The notes: generated by a model not told the origin, from the letters alone. Shown: positions 1-7,088, counted from the first letter of the stretch. The stretch: 64,000 nucleotides of DNA from Candidatus Woesearchaeota archaeon (GCA_023898365.1 CP060219.1:124001-188000); one strand, 5' to 3'. Made by a program: numbers and translations.

Positions 1-288
1 GGGATTGGGAATGAAATCATGAACATTAATAACTTCAAGAGCATAATCTTGTTTTAAAAGCCGCTCAGCAATTTCCGGATTGAAACCCCTTGCAATTGCC
101 GTGATAATTTCTTTTAGCGTGTAGAGTTTAAGAGAGTCAGAACCTTGAATAGATACGTCCCCTTCCTTGGAATCAATTGAAATTGAACAAGAAGTTTCTG
201 CCTCTAATCGTTTCTTTACTTCTCCTTTCTCTCCAATGAGAACAGCAATGCGCGCCTTAGGTATTTTAAGGTCGTGTGTAAAGTCCAT
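1..288 (-). CDS. KH-domain rRNA-processing protein (Pno1/Dim2-like), 3' end cut off
   Basis: The first 96 codons are present; the gene runs off the left edge. The protein starts MDFTHDLKIPKARIAVLIGE and contains a KH core with the GEKG loop (about residues 19-22), followed by AIARGFNPEIAERLL, which is typical of the archaeal KH protein related to eukaryotic Pno1/Dim2. That family binds the 3' end of small-subunit rRNA during maturation. The start is the ATG at 286-288: a TATA-like box (CCTTTAAAAAGA on the minus strand, about 309-320) lies some 25 bases upstream, so the transcript is probably leaderless. A second KH domain is expected outside the window. Function is assigned from family resemblance. 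Confidence 0.85.
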   Translation of the reverse strand, partial: MDFTHDLKIPKARIAVLIGEKGEVKKRLEAETSCSISIDSKEGDVSIQGSDSLKLYTLKEIITAIARGFNPEIAERLLKQDYALEVINVHDFIPNP

Positions 289-320
289 AACGATAAGAAA
301 CCAAGACCTCTTTTTAAAGG

Positions 321-602
321 TTAGTGACGAACAATGAGTCGTGGCGGTGTATGGGGCTTTCGTTTTTGTAAGTGTTCAATTTCTTTTCTCAAATGTATAT
401 CAACATGCACGCCACGAATGAACGTTGCCAATCCAAAGATGACACAAATAAGCATCATGGCAAAACCCCACGTCATTGACCATTGCCAAATAAAGAGGTA
501 AGAGAAGAAGAAACCGAAAAAACTCATCACGAGCAAGAAGTCATCTGACAAAAACGGATGATCTTTCGAACCAAACGACATCGAAACAGGGGGACGGACC
601 AT
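321..602 (-). CDS. small membrane protein with two transmembrane segments
   Basis: A 93-residue protein of no recognised family. Two hydrophobic helices are visible (about residues 22-41 and 45-62), followed by a basic, probably cytoplasmic tail rich in Lys, Arg and Pro. A GAGGTG ribosome-binding site lies just before the ATG at 600-602. It follows the upstream voltage-sensor-like gene by only about 10 bases on the same strand, so the two are probably co-transcribed. Its stop codon overlaps the promoter of the KH-domain gene. It could be an accessory subunit of the neighbouring membrane protein, but nothing in the sequence proves that. Confidence 0.7.
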   Translation of the reverse strand: MVRPPVSMSFGSKDHPFLSDDFLLVMSFFGFFFSYLFIWQWSMTWGFAMMLICVIFGLATFIRGVHVDIHLRKEIEHLQKRKPHTPPRLIVRH

Positions 603-612
603 TAGTTACACC

Positions 613-1401
613 TCATTTTTTCTTAAGGACCTCATTAAAATCACTCTTATCTGAAAAGAACTTCATTGAATGACTCACACCAGCAAGGCGGGTAGCTCGA
701 CCCGATTTTGAAAGAATCCGAACAATCTTCACAAAACGCGCAGTCTTTGCCAAGGCAAAAACACTCCCCAGAGGAAGAATTGCGATAATATCAAGCCAGG
801 AGGTGCGAAAAAAATGCGGCCAATCCTTGCTCTTACGATAGAGAAAGACTAAGTCAACAACAAAGACAACCTCCACAAGGACGGTGAGGAATAAAAAAAT
901 CATTTCATGTCGGGAAGCAACCTTGAAAAATAACTCCAAAATAAAAAGCACCAGTGCAAGAGCAACCGCTCCAAACACAATCATGTTCCAAGTTGTTGAA
1001 GACTGCGTATAAAAGACGCCATGTAGTTCTTTTCTTTTCTCAAGGTGACGATCACCCTGCGAAGAATACTCGAAAATGATTTTCAATGCGACGATGAGTG
1101 CTGCACTTGAAATGAAGATGATAAGGTTAAAAATCATCTGCTCAAAATTTGAGAGGATAGCAAAGCTTGCAAGATAATCATCAATTGCTCTTGACGCGAT
1201 AATAAAGACGCCTGTTGCAAGAAGAAAACCCAATTCTTGCTCGCGATCAATGTTAAGGAGACCGACAAAGACGCCAGTGATAATAAGAAACAACAGTTTA
1301 AGCACTACCATCTCTTCAAAAACAGCGAATGTTCCTGAGAATATTGCTATGAGCACGCCAAGCAAAAAGAAATACATACCAATTTTATGCGCATCTACCA
1401 T
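613..1401 (-). CDS. membrane protein with voltage-sensor-like C-terminal four-helix domain
   Basis: A 262-residue integral membrane protein. The N-terminal half has about four hydrophobic segments (residues ~9-27, 34-49, 57-72, 88-110). The C-terminal half resembles the S1-S4 voltage-sensor module of ion channels: helices at ~140-160, 168-187 and 200-213, then a helix with regularly spaced basic residues (ARFVKIVRILSKSGRATR, ~221-238) like an S4. No pore loop with a TVGYG-type filter follows; the chain ends about 25 residues later. It may be a stand-alone voltage sensor or a channel-like regulator. The start ATG (1399-1401) is the only reasonable one. Family assignment is by pattern only. Confidence 0.6.
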   Translation of the reverse strand: MVDAHKIGMYFFLLGVLIAIFSGTFAVFEEMVVLKLLFLIITGVFVGLLNIDREQELGFLLATGVFIIASRAIDDYLASFAILSNFEQMIFNLIIFISSAALIVALKIIFEYSSQGDRHLEKRKELHGVFYTQSSTTWNMIVFGAVALALVLFILELFFKVASRHEMIFLFLTVLVEVVFVVDLVFLYRKSKDWPHFFRTSWLDIIAILPLGSVFALAKTARFVKIVRILSKSGRATRLAGVSHSMKFFSDKSDFNEVLKKK

Positions 1402-1452
1402 TTTTCTTTCTTAGATTATTAGTTGTTCACTGCAGGCCATTTATCAACTTTC

Positions 1453-2043
1453 TTACGATATTTCTCCACCACCACCATTGCCACCTGTTGGCAAATCAAT
1501 AGCTAGGCCAGTCCAGTAGCCACAATCATCAGGAGCAGCACAACCACATTTCCACTCATCACTAACTAATTTACATCCGTAAACCGCAACAATGAGCTTA
1601 TTGTTTGCAACGTTACTTGCAATGTTTGAAATGAGCAAATGCGCATGAAGCTCTTCAAGCGACCAGTCATCAGAAGAATCGTGGAGTTGATACGCTGCCA
1701 TACTTTGCCACGTGTTTGCACTTGTCAAATAATACATGGTGGTGTGATGCAATCCGTCAGCGAGCTGAAATCGAATATCCAATTCAGTATTGCTATTTCC
1801 TATGACATGAAGAAACGGAGAATACGTGTCATCGTAATAATCCTCTGGAGGCAAGAGTCCTGAAATTCCCTCATAATTCTTTTGTAGTCCAGGGTCAGCT
1901 GGAGGATCTCCTGTTGCAAGTCCGCGAATATCTGTTCCGACAGGACTTCCCAACATGCTTATCACTGCGAGTCCCGCTATAACAACGAAGGCAACAAAAA
2001 GTGCTTCCTCAAGTTGTTTTTTCCGTTCTTTTTTTGAAGCCAT
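1453..2043 (-). CDS. membrane-anchored surface protein, unknown family
   Basis: 196 residues. A basic N-terminus (KKERKKQ) is followed by one hydrophobic helix (~14-33), then a polar ectodomain with four Cys near the end (around CKLVSDEWKCGCAAPDDC) and a Gly-rich tail. The topology is N-in, with the bulk outside. It starts two bases after the stop of the upstream Cys-rich surface protein, so the two form one transcription unit. The Cys residues suggest disulfides and extracellular location. I do not recognise the family. Confidence 0.7.
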   Translation of the reverse strand: MASKKERKKQLEEALFVAFVVIAGLAVISMLGSPVGTDIRGLATGDPPADPGLQKNYEGISGLLPPEDYYDDTYSPFLHVIGNSNTELDIRFQLADGLHHTTMYYLTSANTWQSMAAYQLHDSSDDWSLEELHAHLLISNIASNVANNKLIVAVYGCKLVSDEWKCGCAAPDDCGYWTGLAIDLPTGGNGGGGEIS

Positions 2044-2045
2044 AG

Positions 2046-3287
2046 TTATGCACCACCATTTGTAGATATATTTGCAAATGCTTGATCGATTACCTCTGGA
2101 GGATAATCTGCTTTGAGCATCTCAAGCTTAATATCGTCATCTGAAAACTTTTGCGCGCGGCATTGATTTACGTAAGAAACAATTTCATTCATGTTGTGAA
2201 CTGTTTGCGTTCCTGCAGCAGTAACTTGCTGCGAACCAAACAAATCAGTTTCTTGACCAAGAGGAGAATCATACATTGCCGTATCGGCAAAGCCACTCGA
2301 ATGTTTTTTTCCTCCAAAAATCTTAGCGCGAAGATGTGAATTAACAAAGAGTATGAGAATTCCTGCAAGTAAGACCCCGATTAGAACAACAACGAGCAGT
2401 CCAATGGGAGTCATGACGCCAAAAATGCGTTCATCAACAGGATCTTGAATGTTTCCTGAATCACCAACGTTAGAGTTTGGTTGCGCAGGAGGTGTTTGCT
2501 GGGGGTTCTCCCAGGTACCCGAACTTCCACCTGTTCCTCCACTTCCAGAACCACCAAGTCCTGAAGGATCAAATGCTGGGCCGGTCGTGTTTGTTTGATT
2601 TGTATCCGGCGCATCATCTCCACCAGAATTGCCATTATTATTATTTCCTCCTCCATTTGGAGAAGACTCAACACAGGCACAACTTGAGGAACATTCTTCA
2701 TCAGATGAACAATCACTGTCTACTTCGCATTCTTCATCGTCAGTGATTTCATCATCACCACAATAAGGCCCCTGCAGAGTTGCAAGTTCACATTGCAAAT
2801 TACAAAATGTGCAGCTCTCGCCATAATCAGGAAAGCAAAGACTGTTGGTGTTGTTTACTCCTTCATCACATTCTTCAAACGGTTCATCAAGAATCCCATC
2901 ACCACATTCAGGGATTTCTTCGCAAGAACAGGCATTACACCAATTTCCTTCGGAACAATCAGCATTTTCTTCACAGGTTTCTTCACCAGGGGTGATGATA
3001 TTATCACCACAATAAAGACCGACAACGCTTCCTTGCTCACAATCAAGGGTACAGTACAAACAACTTGCACCATACAGAGGCGTGCACAGATTTCCATTGG
3101 CCGCACCATCATCACAGAATTCTCCCGGTTCAATTACGGTGTTTCCGCAGACTGCAGGAACGTCGGGAGGAAATGGATTGTTAAAAGAAGGCATAAGCGG
3201 AGCGGCAGGAGTTTGAGGAAGATCAGCAAGAGCTATTCCTATAAGAAATATGAATAGTAATCCAACAAATAACCCTTTCACACCCAT
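2046..3287 (-). CDS. Cys-rich (DUF4215-like) surface protein with C-terminal anchor and cytoplasmic UBA-like tail
   Basis: 413 residues from the ATG at 3285-3287. A signal peptide (first ~21 residues) is followed by two units of a Cys-rich repeat of the type CGNxxxEPGEFCDDGA / CGDGILDEPFEECDEG, known from DUF4215/myxococcal Cys-rich surface proteins. Then come a Gly/Asn/Ser-rich linker, one membrane helix (~290-312) and a cytoplasmic tail of about 90 residues ending in a short helical motif (FSDDDIKLEMLKA...VIDQAF) that resembles a UBA-like element. A longer reading frame opens with TTG at 3305, but the TATA box (TTTATAAAC, ~3309-3318) sits too close to it; the ATG at 3287 fits a leaderless transcript. 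Confidence 0.7.
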   Translation of the reverse strand: MGVKGLFVGLLFIFLIGIALADLPQTPAAPLMPSFNNPFPPDVPAVCGNTVIEPGEFCDDGAANGNLCTPLYGASCLYCTLDCEQGSVVGLYCGDNIITPGEETCEENADCSEGNWCNACSCEEIPECGDGILDEPFEECDEGVNNTNSLCFPDYGESCTFCNLQCELATLQGPYCGDDEITDDEECEVDSDCSSDEECSSSCACVESSPNGGGNNNNGNSGGDDAPDTNQTNTTGPAFDPSGLGGSGSGGTGGSSGTWENPQQTPPAQPNSNVGDSGNIQDPVDERIFGVMTPIGLLVVVLIGVLLAGILILFVNSHLRAKIFGGKKHSSGFADTAMYDSPLGQETDLFGSQQVTAAGTQTVHNMNEIVSYVNQCRAQKFSDDDIKLEMLKADYPPEVIDQAFANISTNGGA

Positions 3288-3307
3288 ACGTATGCACTCC
3301 ACCAAAA

Positions 3308-3318
3308 CAAGTTTATAA
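3308..3318 (-). promoter_or_regulatory. TATA box of the Cys-rich surface protein gene
   Basis: ATTTATAAACT on the minus strand, about 25-30 bases before the ATG at 3287. The spacing fits archaeal leaderless transcription and decides the start codon of that gene. Confidence 0.6.
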
Positions 3319-3401
3319 ATCTTTTGTCAAAAAAAAATCAAATGAAAAGAACACTAGCTCCTTTCTATCACGCGCAAGAAAAAAAGAAAAGAAAAAAAAG
3401 C

Positions 3402-3453
3402 GCCTTCACCTCGTATAACAGGGGGTGACACACGAGAATAAACTAGTGAAGGC
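3402..3453 (-). terminator. bipartite hairpin plus T-tract after ftsZ
   Basis: Downstream of the ftsZ stop the minus strand can form an 8-bp outer stem GCCTTCAC/GTGAAGGC (3446-3453 with 3402-3409) and a 5-bp inner stem CTCGT/ACGAG (3432-3436 with 3410-3414). They are separated by a one-sided 9-base bulge and capped by a 17-base loop. The outer stem is followed by GC and a run of eight T. Most archaeal termination needs only T-tracts, so this well-formed hairpin is notable. It could be a terminator, an mRNA 3'-end stabiliser or a protein-binding site. Confidence 0.6.
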
Positions 3454-3469
3454 AGCTTTAAAAGGAAAT

Positions 3470-4510
3470 TTACCTCATCAATTCGATGCCGAGTTCCTCA
3501 GCCATCTGGTGCCTTGCACTTGCTTCTTGTGCTTTGGTCGAAGTTTTGCCAAGGATCCATGGAGATTTGACGCCAGTAATGATGGTCATTACAGCAATCT
3601 TGTTCTTCATATCCTCAGTAACTCTTGCTCCCCAGATAACATTCGCATCGTCATCCATGGCTTCAGTAACCAATTCACCAATGCGAGAAATCTCGTCAAG
3701 GGTCATATCAGGTCCGCCATGCACATGAATAATTGCGCCAGTTGCACCTTCATAACTAATATCAAGCAAAGGATTGCTTAATGCGCCCTTCACTGATTCT
3801 TCGACACGATTGTTTGAATCTGAGACGCCAACACCAATTGCTGCCACATCTCCATTAGTCATAATGGTTTTGACATCCATGTAGTCAAGATTGACTAAGC
3901 TAGGAATCGCAATTGTTTCGACAATGCCCTTGATCATTGTTGCAATGAGTTCGTTAGCAACTGCAAATGCTTGTTGCACAGGAAGATTTCCTGCAATTTG
4001 AACAAGCCGGTTATTATCGATAACGACAACGGTGTCACATACTTTGCGAAGTTGTTGCAAACCATATTCTGCCTTGTCAACACGTGCACGTTCAATCTTG
4101 AATGGCATGGTAACCGTTCCAATGACAATTGCGCCTGCATCACGGGCAACTTGACCAACGACTGGCGCAGCGCCGGTTCCTGTACCGCCACCTTGACCTG
4201 CACACACAAAGACCATGTCTGATCCTTTCAATGCCTCTTTGAGCACTTGCATGGATTCCTGGGCAGCCTCTGCGCCTTTTTCAGGATAGCCTCCACAGCC
4301 AAGACCTCTTGTTACATCTCGTCCTAGCAAGAATTTTCGGTCTGCTTCGGTCATATTTAGATCTTGAAGATCAGTATTACATGCAATAATCTCTGCACCT
4401 TCAATACCCTTCATAAAGAGCCAATTTACCATATTATTACCTGCGCCACCAACGCCGATAACTTTTATATTTGCCTGTCCTACTTCAATTCCAAAGTCGT
4501 TTCCACTCAT
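3470..4510 (-). CDS. ftsZ: cell division protein FtsZ
   Basis: 346 residues of a tubulin-like GTPase that polymerises into the division ring. The N-terminal nucleotide-binding loops are present: GVGGAGNN (~19-26) and the tubulin signature GQGGGTGTGAAP (105-116). The T7-loop region, with acidic residues needed for GTP hydrolysis, lies within DVAAIGVGVSDSN and NPLLDISYEGATGA. Length matches archaeal FtsZ (about 350-380), with a short C-terminal tail. The ATG at 4508-4510 is preceded by a GGGGGT ribosome-binding site. The gene has its own TATA box at about 4726-4738 and a long leader. It is the only division gene in the window; no SepF or CdpB is adjacent. Confidence 0.97.
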   Translation of the reverse strand: MSGNDFGIEVGQANIKVIGVGGAGNNMVNWLFMKGIEGAEIIACNTDLQDLNMTEADRKFLLGRDVTRGLGCGGYPEKGAEAAQESMQVLKEALKGSDMVFVCAGQGGGTGTGAAPVVGQVARDAGAIVIGTVTMPFKIERARVDKAEYGLQQLRKVCDTVVVIDNNRLVQIAGNLPVQQAFAVANELIATMIKGIVETIAIPSLVNLDYMDVKTIMTNGDVAAIGVGVSDSNNRVEESVKGALSNPLLDISYEGATGAIIHVHGGPDMTLDEISRIGELVTEAMDDDANVIWGARVTEDMKNKIAVMTIITGVKSPWILGKTSTKAQEASARHQMAEELGIELMR

Positions 4511-4702
4511 TGTCTTTTACCCCCTATCGGTTCTTTTTTATTTTGAGAGTGCCATCTAGGATTGTGCTATTCCAAAACTGCACCCTTGCTTTTCTTCTTG
4601 ATGTTTTTCCAGTCAAGCGAAGAGCGAGACCGACCAGCCCACTGAAGTTCTGGAAAAAAACACCACACACACCACACACACAAGTTACTACAAAATTGTA
4701 TA
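4511..4702 (-). promoter_or_regulatory. long structured leader of ftsZ
   Basis: If the TATA box at ~4726-4738 drives ftsZ, the mRNA has a leader of about 190 bases, unusual here where most genes look leaderless. It contains a perfect 9-bp inverted repeat (4604-4612 with 4650-4658, arms TTTTTCCAG/CTGGAAAAA on the plus strand) enclosing 37 bases of GC-richer sequence, next to a CA/GT-rich stretch (4661-4682). No open reading frame with convincing coding character lies inside. It may be a regulatory leader or a separate small RNA. Confidence 0.4.
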
Positions 4703-4725
4703 CTGGAAAAAATCATTGTCAAAAT

Positions 4726-4738
4726 AGTATTTAAAGTT
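4726..4738 (-). promoter_or_regulatory. probable TATA box upstream of ftsZ leader
   Basis: AACTTTAAATACT on the minus strand, in the 3' flank of the winged-helix gene. It is the only TATA-like element I see between that gene and ftsZ. Alternatively ftsZ is transcribed from the winged-helix gene's promoter. Confidence 0.45.
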
Positions 4739-4781
4739 TTCGATTGTTGAACATATAGATCGTAAGAGGTGAAAAGAAAAC

Positions 4782-5270
4782 TCACCTGCTGAAAAGCACT
4801 TTCTTTTTCCCCGAATACAGCCCCATCGCAACCATTTGATCATATTGATTCTCCGTAAGAATAATGTGAGCTATCGAAAAATGCTCCAGCTTTCTTTTTT
4901 CCTGTTCAATCACAAGCTCATCAATAAGTGAACCGACAATAATTAACGAGGCCTTATCAGGCTCATCCTTTCCTTGCAATATGATCTGCTTAATGCCCTC
5001 AATACGGCTTATAGCACTGATAAAAGCCGTGAGAGGGTCTGCCTTGAGTTCTGGAATAGCAAGAGCAAGCTCATAGAGTTTGAACTTATGCACCTTGTGT
5101 CGCCTAACCACGCCCTGCTCAACAAGTTTATTGATAATACGAAAGACCGTTGCAGGATTTGATTTACTGCGCACAACAATTTCTCGAAGGTGAATTGGCT
5201 CAGGAGAAGTGGCAAGAGTAAGAAGAACATTATACGTATGCGGATCAAGAAGTTTTTGCAAAACAGTCAT
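4782..5270 (-). CDS. winged-helix transcriptional regulator, probably autoregulated
   Basis: 162 residues. The N-terminal ~75 residues form a winged helix-turn-helix (PIHLREIVVRSKSNPATVFR as the recognition region, then a basic wing RRHKVHKFKLYEL). The C-terminal ~85 residues are an alpha/beta domain of unknown role with ASLIIVGSLIDEL and AHIILTENQYDQM, loosely like a nucleotidyltransferase-type sensor. The leaderless start ATG (5268-5270) lies about 23 bases after a TATA box at 5293-5302. An ATGAAAC inverted repeat just upstream of the TATA box is a likely operator. It sits upstream of ftsZ on the same strand and could affect ftsZ by read-through. Confidence 0.75.
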   Translation of the reverse strand: MTVLQKLLDPHTYNVLLTLATSPEPIHLREIVVRSKSNPATVFRIINKLVEQGVVRRHKVHKFKLYELALAIPELKADPLTAFISAISRIEGIKQIILQGKDEPDKASLIIVGSLIDELVIEQEKRKLEHFSIAHIILTENQYDQMVAMGLYSGKKKVLFSR

Positions 5271-5292
5271 AGAACCATTAAAAAAGAGATCC

Positions 5293-5336
5293 TATTTAAA
5301 TATTTCGATAATGAAACAATGTTTCATAAATGAAAC
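5293..5336 (-). promoter_or_regulatory. promoter and inverted-repeat operator of the winged-helix gene
   Basis: The TATA box TATTTAAATA (5293-5302, itself palindromic) is followed upstream by ATGAAAC-AAT-GTTTCAT (5311-5327), a perfect 7-bp inverted repeat with a 3-base spacer, and a third half-site ATGAAAC at 5330-5336. Their position at the BRE side of the promoter suggests binding by a dimeric regulator, most simply the adjacent winged-helix protein. Confidence 0.55.
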
Positions 5337-5397
5337 AAATTTCTCGAAAAAGCTTTCAAACAAAGGGAAAACAAAAATTAACAAACAAAGAAAAACA

Positions 5398-5481
5398 TGC
5401 GGGGAGCAGGGTTCGAACCTGCGTAAGCACTAAGCTAACTGGTCCTAAGCCAGTCCCGTTTGACCACTCCGGCATCCCCGC
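5398..5481 (-). tRNA. tRNA-Leu (anticodon TAG)
   Basis: A type II tRNA on the minus strand. The acceptor stem GCGGGGA/TCCCCGC is perfect, with discriminator A. The anticodon stem ACTGG/CCAGT encloses loop CTTAGGA (anticodon TAG). A long variable arm and a T arm GCAGG-TTCGAAC-CCTGC follow. CCA is not encoded; a T-run follows the 3' end. A TATA-like CTTTTTATG lies upstream near 5517-5525, so it has its own promoter. Confidence 0.95.
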
Positions 5482-5598
5482 AAACAAGTGGATATGCTCC
5501 AGAAATTACGTAAGCACATAAAAAGCTTTTGTTTTAGAAAAGAAGAACGACCAGTACACACAAAAAACTCATCCAGTCGAATACACAACAAGAAAACA

Positions 5599-5682
5599 TG
5601 CGGGGAGCAGGGCTCGAACCTGCGTAGACACTAAGTCAATAGATCCTTAGTCTATCCCGTTTGACCACTCCGGCATCCCCGC
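5599..5682 (-). tRNA. tRNA-Leu with anticodon AAG (unusual A34)
   Basis: A type II tRNA-Leu with the same acceptor stem, D arm and T arm sequence style as its neighbour. The anticodon stem ATAGA/TCTAT encloses loop CTAAGGA, which gives anticodon AAG with T33, G37 and A38. It would read CUU. Archaea normally use GAG for this box because they lack A34-to-inosine editing, so the A is unexpected. It begins 10 bases after the eL37 stop codon with no obvious promoter of its own, so it is probably processed from the LSm-eL37 transcript. CCA is not encoded. Confidence 0.9.
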
Positions 5683-5692
5683 ATAAAGAGAA

Positions 5693-5863
5693 TCATTTAC
5701 CGTCTTTTTGCCAAGCATATGAGCGTGTGCGGGCTGATTTCAAATATCCGCAACTGGCACATCTCTTTTTACGCACATGAAAGGAATGCTTTCCACATTT
5801 CCTGCAAAGAATATGAGAGGTCTTGCCAGACTTCTTTCCCATTGATGGCGTTCCTTTCGACAT
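5693..5863 (-). CDS. rpl37e: large-subunit ribosomal protein eL37
   Basis: A 56-residue protein starting [20 protein letters not shown]. Its zinc finger has two CxxC pairs ([10 protein letters not shown] and CASCGY), and it ends with [14 protein letters not shown], matching archaeal/eukaryotic L37e in length and motifs. It binds 23S rRNA near the exit-tunnel side of the large subunit. It follows the LSm gene by 10 bases, the standard archaeal LSm-eL37 pair, and precedes a tRNA-Leu by 10 bases. Confidence 0.95.
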   Translation of the reverse strand: MSKGTPSMGKKSGKTSHILCRKCGKHSFHVRKKRCASCGYLKSARTRSYAWQKDGK

Positions 5864-5873
5864 TGTATTTCAC

Positions 5874-6098
5874 CTACTGTGGACTCATTATCGTGATTGC
5901 ATCGCCACGGATGAATACCGTGCCCATTTGGCGCTTTACTTCGCCATCGACTCGCTCTTCTGCATCATCAAGAACAGTGTTGATATGAATGTCAAAAGCA
6001 ACAAGTGTTCCGACAAACTGTCGTCCGTTTTTGAGTTCGATGAGAATCCTTTTGTTTCTCGCTTTGTTCAATGCGTCAAGAGGTCTTGAATTTTCCAT
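5874..6098 (-). CDS. LSm (Sm-like) RNA-binding protein
   Basis: 74 residues. An Sm1 motif (RILIELKNGRQFVGTLVAFD) and an Sm2 motif (MGTVFIRGDAITIMSP, with the IRGD box) are clear. Archaeal LSm proteins form seven-membered rings that bind U-rich RNA and act in RNA processing. The ATG at 6096-6098 has GGGTGATT as ribosome-binding site and a TATA box at 6141-6150. It is transcribed with eL37 and probably the following tRNA-Leu. Confidence 0.95.
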   Translation of the reverse strand: MENSRPLDALNKARNKRILIELKNGRQFVGTLVAFDIHINTVLDDAEERVDGEVKRQMGTVFIRGDAITIMSPQ

Positions 6099-6140
6099 AA
6101 GTTAATCACCCACAAAATATTGTGGAGAACTCCAAATTAG

Positions 6141-6150
6141 TTTATAAAGG
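6141..6150 (-). promoter_or_regulatory. TATA box of the LSm-eL37-tRNA-Leu unit
   Basis: CCTTTATAAA on the minus strand, about 45 bases before the LSm ATG, leaving a short leader with a ribosome-binding site. It lies just beyond the stop codon of nop10. Confidence 0.6.
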
Positions 6151-6153
6151 TTA

Positions 6154-6318
6154 CTACTTGCTCTCCTGTTCTTTTTTATACAGTCGACGATATGCACCGT
6201 ATTTGTCTTCAGGAGAAAATTTTGGCGGATTAGGAATTGTTCGTTTTTGTCCGCAAGAACATACGTCAGATAATCCATAAGAGAAACAAACAGGACAACG
6301 TCGAATGAGTTTGACCAT
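6154..6318 (-). CDS. nop10: H/ACA RNP component Nop10
   Basis: A 54-residue protein starting MVKLIRRCPVCFSYGLSDVC. It has the archaeal Nop10 zinc ribbon (CPVC and CSCG), then the diagnostic RTIPNPPKFSPEDKYGAYRR segment. Nop10 binds Cbf5 in the H/ACA particle that makes rRNA pseudouridines. It starts 5 bases after the aIF2alpha stop, the conserved aIF2alpha-Nop10 pair of archaea. The second CxxC is CSCG (C-S-C), so one zinc ligand pair is tighter than the usual CPVCG. Confidence 0.95.
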   Translation of the reverse strand: MVKLIRRCPVCFSYGLSDVCSCGQKRTIPNPPKFSPEDKYGAYRRLYKKEQESK

Positions 6319-6323
6319 GAGCA

Positions 6324-7088
6324 TCAACTCGAAACAACCGTAACTTCTCCAGAAAAGTTCTTTGTAAGCGCTGCTGTTGCAACTTTCTTTGCTTCTTCAG
6401 CAATTTCAAAATCAGGAGCGACAATGGAGAAGCGAAACTCGCCGGCACGCTTGTACGAAACAGAAACCCCTTCAGAAGCTGCTTGGAACGCGCTGAGCGC
6501 CTTCTTTATCTGGAGCAAGCCATCAGAAGCATCTGACTTGATCTTGACCAAGCCCTCAAGCACGATACTCTTTGGCTTAATGCGATCTACAACCACTGCT
6601 TTAAGGACAGATGAAACGTTTTTTGAAAGACCAATGTCCTCAGGATTAACATCATTCTCAACAATATCTTCAAAAAAGTAATGCAAATAATCATACTCTT
6701 CAAGTACTTTTGGAGCAATCTGCGCATACAGTGCGTTAACATCCATTTTGAGATCATGAGCAATAACCTCAAGAAGCTTCTCAGCTCGCTGCTCATTCTT
6801 ACGATCTTCAGAACGACGTCTACGTTCAGCATCACTAACACGACGCAAAGAAACATCAATATGACCGTTTGATTCGTTAACGCGCAACACCTTACAGACA
6901 AGCATTTTGCCAATCTTTACATAATCACGAATGTTACGAATACGACCAGGCGAAACTTCAGAAATGTGAATGAGGGCATCACGTTTATAATCTTCAAGAG
7001 TGACAAATACTGAATTGTACGTTATCGTCTTAACGACACAGAACACATACTCTCCTTCTTGGGGAAAACCCTTTCTTTGTAATAACAT
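6324..7088 (-). CDS. eif2a: translation initiation factor aIF2 subunit alpha
   Basis: 254 residues. An N-terminal S1 RNA-binding domain (~1-85, with ALIHISEVSPGRIRNIRDYV) is followed by a helical domain and a C-terminal alpha-beta domain (VSYKRAGEFRFSIVAPDFEI). The order and length match aIF2alpha, which with beta and gamma delivers initiator tRNA to the ribosome. It lies in the conserved block eL42-eS27-aIF2alpha-Nop10. It starts 43 bases after eS27 and so probably shares its transcript. Confidence 0.96.
   Translation of the reverse strand: MLLQRKGFPQEGEYVFCVVKTITYNSVFVTLEDYKRDALIHISEVSPGRIRNIRDYVKIGKMLVCKVLRVNESNGHIDVSLRRVSDAERRRRSEDRKNEQRAEKLLEVIAHDLKMDVNALYAQIAPKVLEEYDYLHYFFEDIVENDVNPEDIGLSKNVSSVLKAVVVDRIKPKSIVLEGLVKIKSDASDGLLQIKKALSAFQAASEGVSVSYKRAGEFRFSIVAPDFEIAEEAKKVATAALTKNFSGEVTVVSS

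Noticed and set aside
4595..4660. Possible C/D box guide RNA (TGATGT ... CTGA on the plus strand)
   Set aside because: The C box is imperfect and no convincing C'/D' pair or guide is visible.
4567..4785. 72-codon frame in the ftsZ leader
   Set aside because: No ribosome-binding site, unusual composition and overlap with the inverted repeat; read as a noncoding leader.
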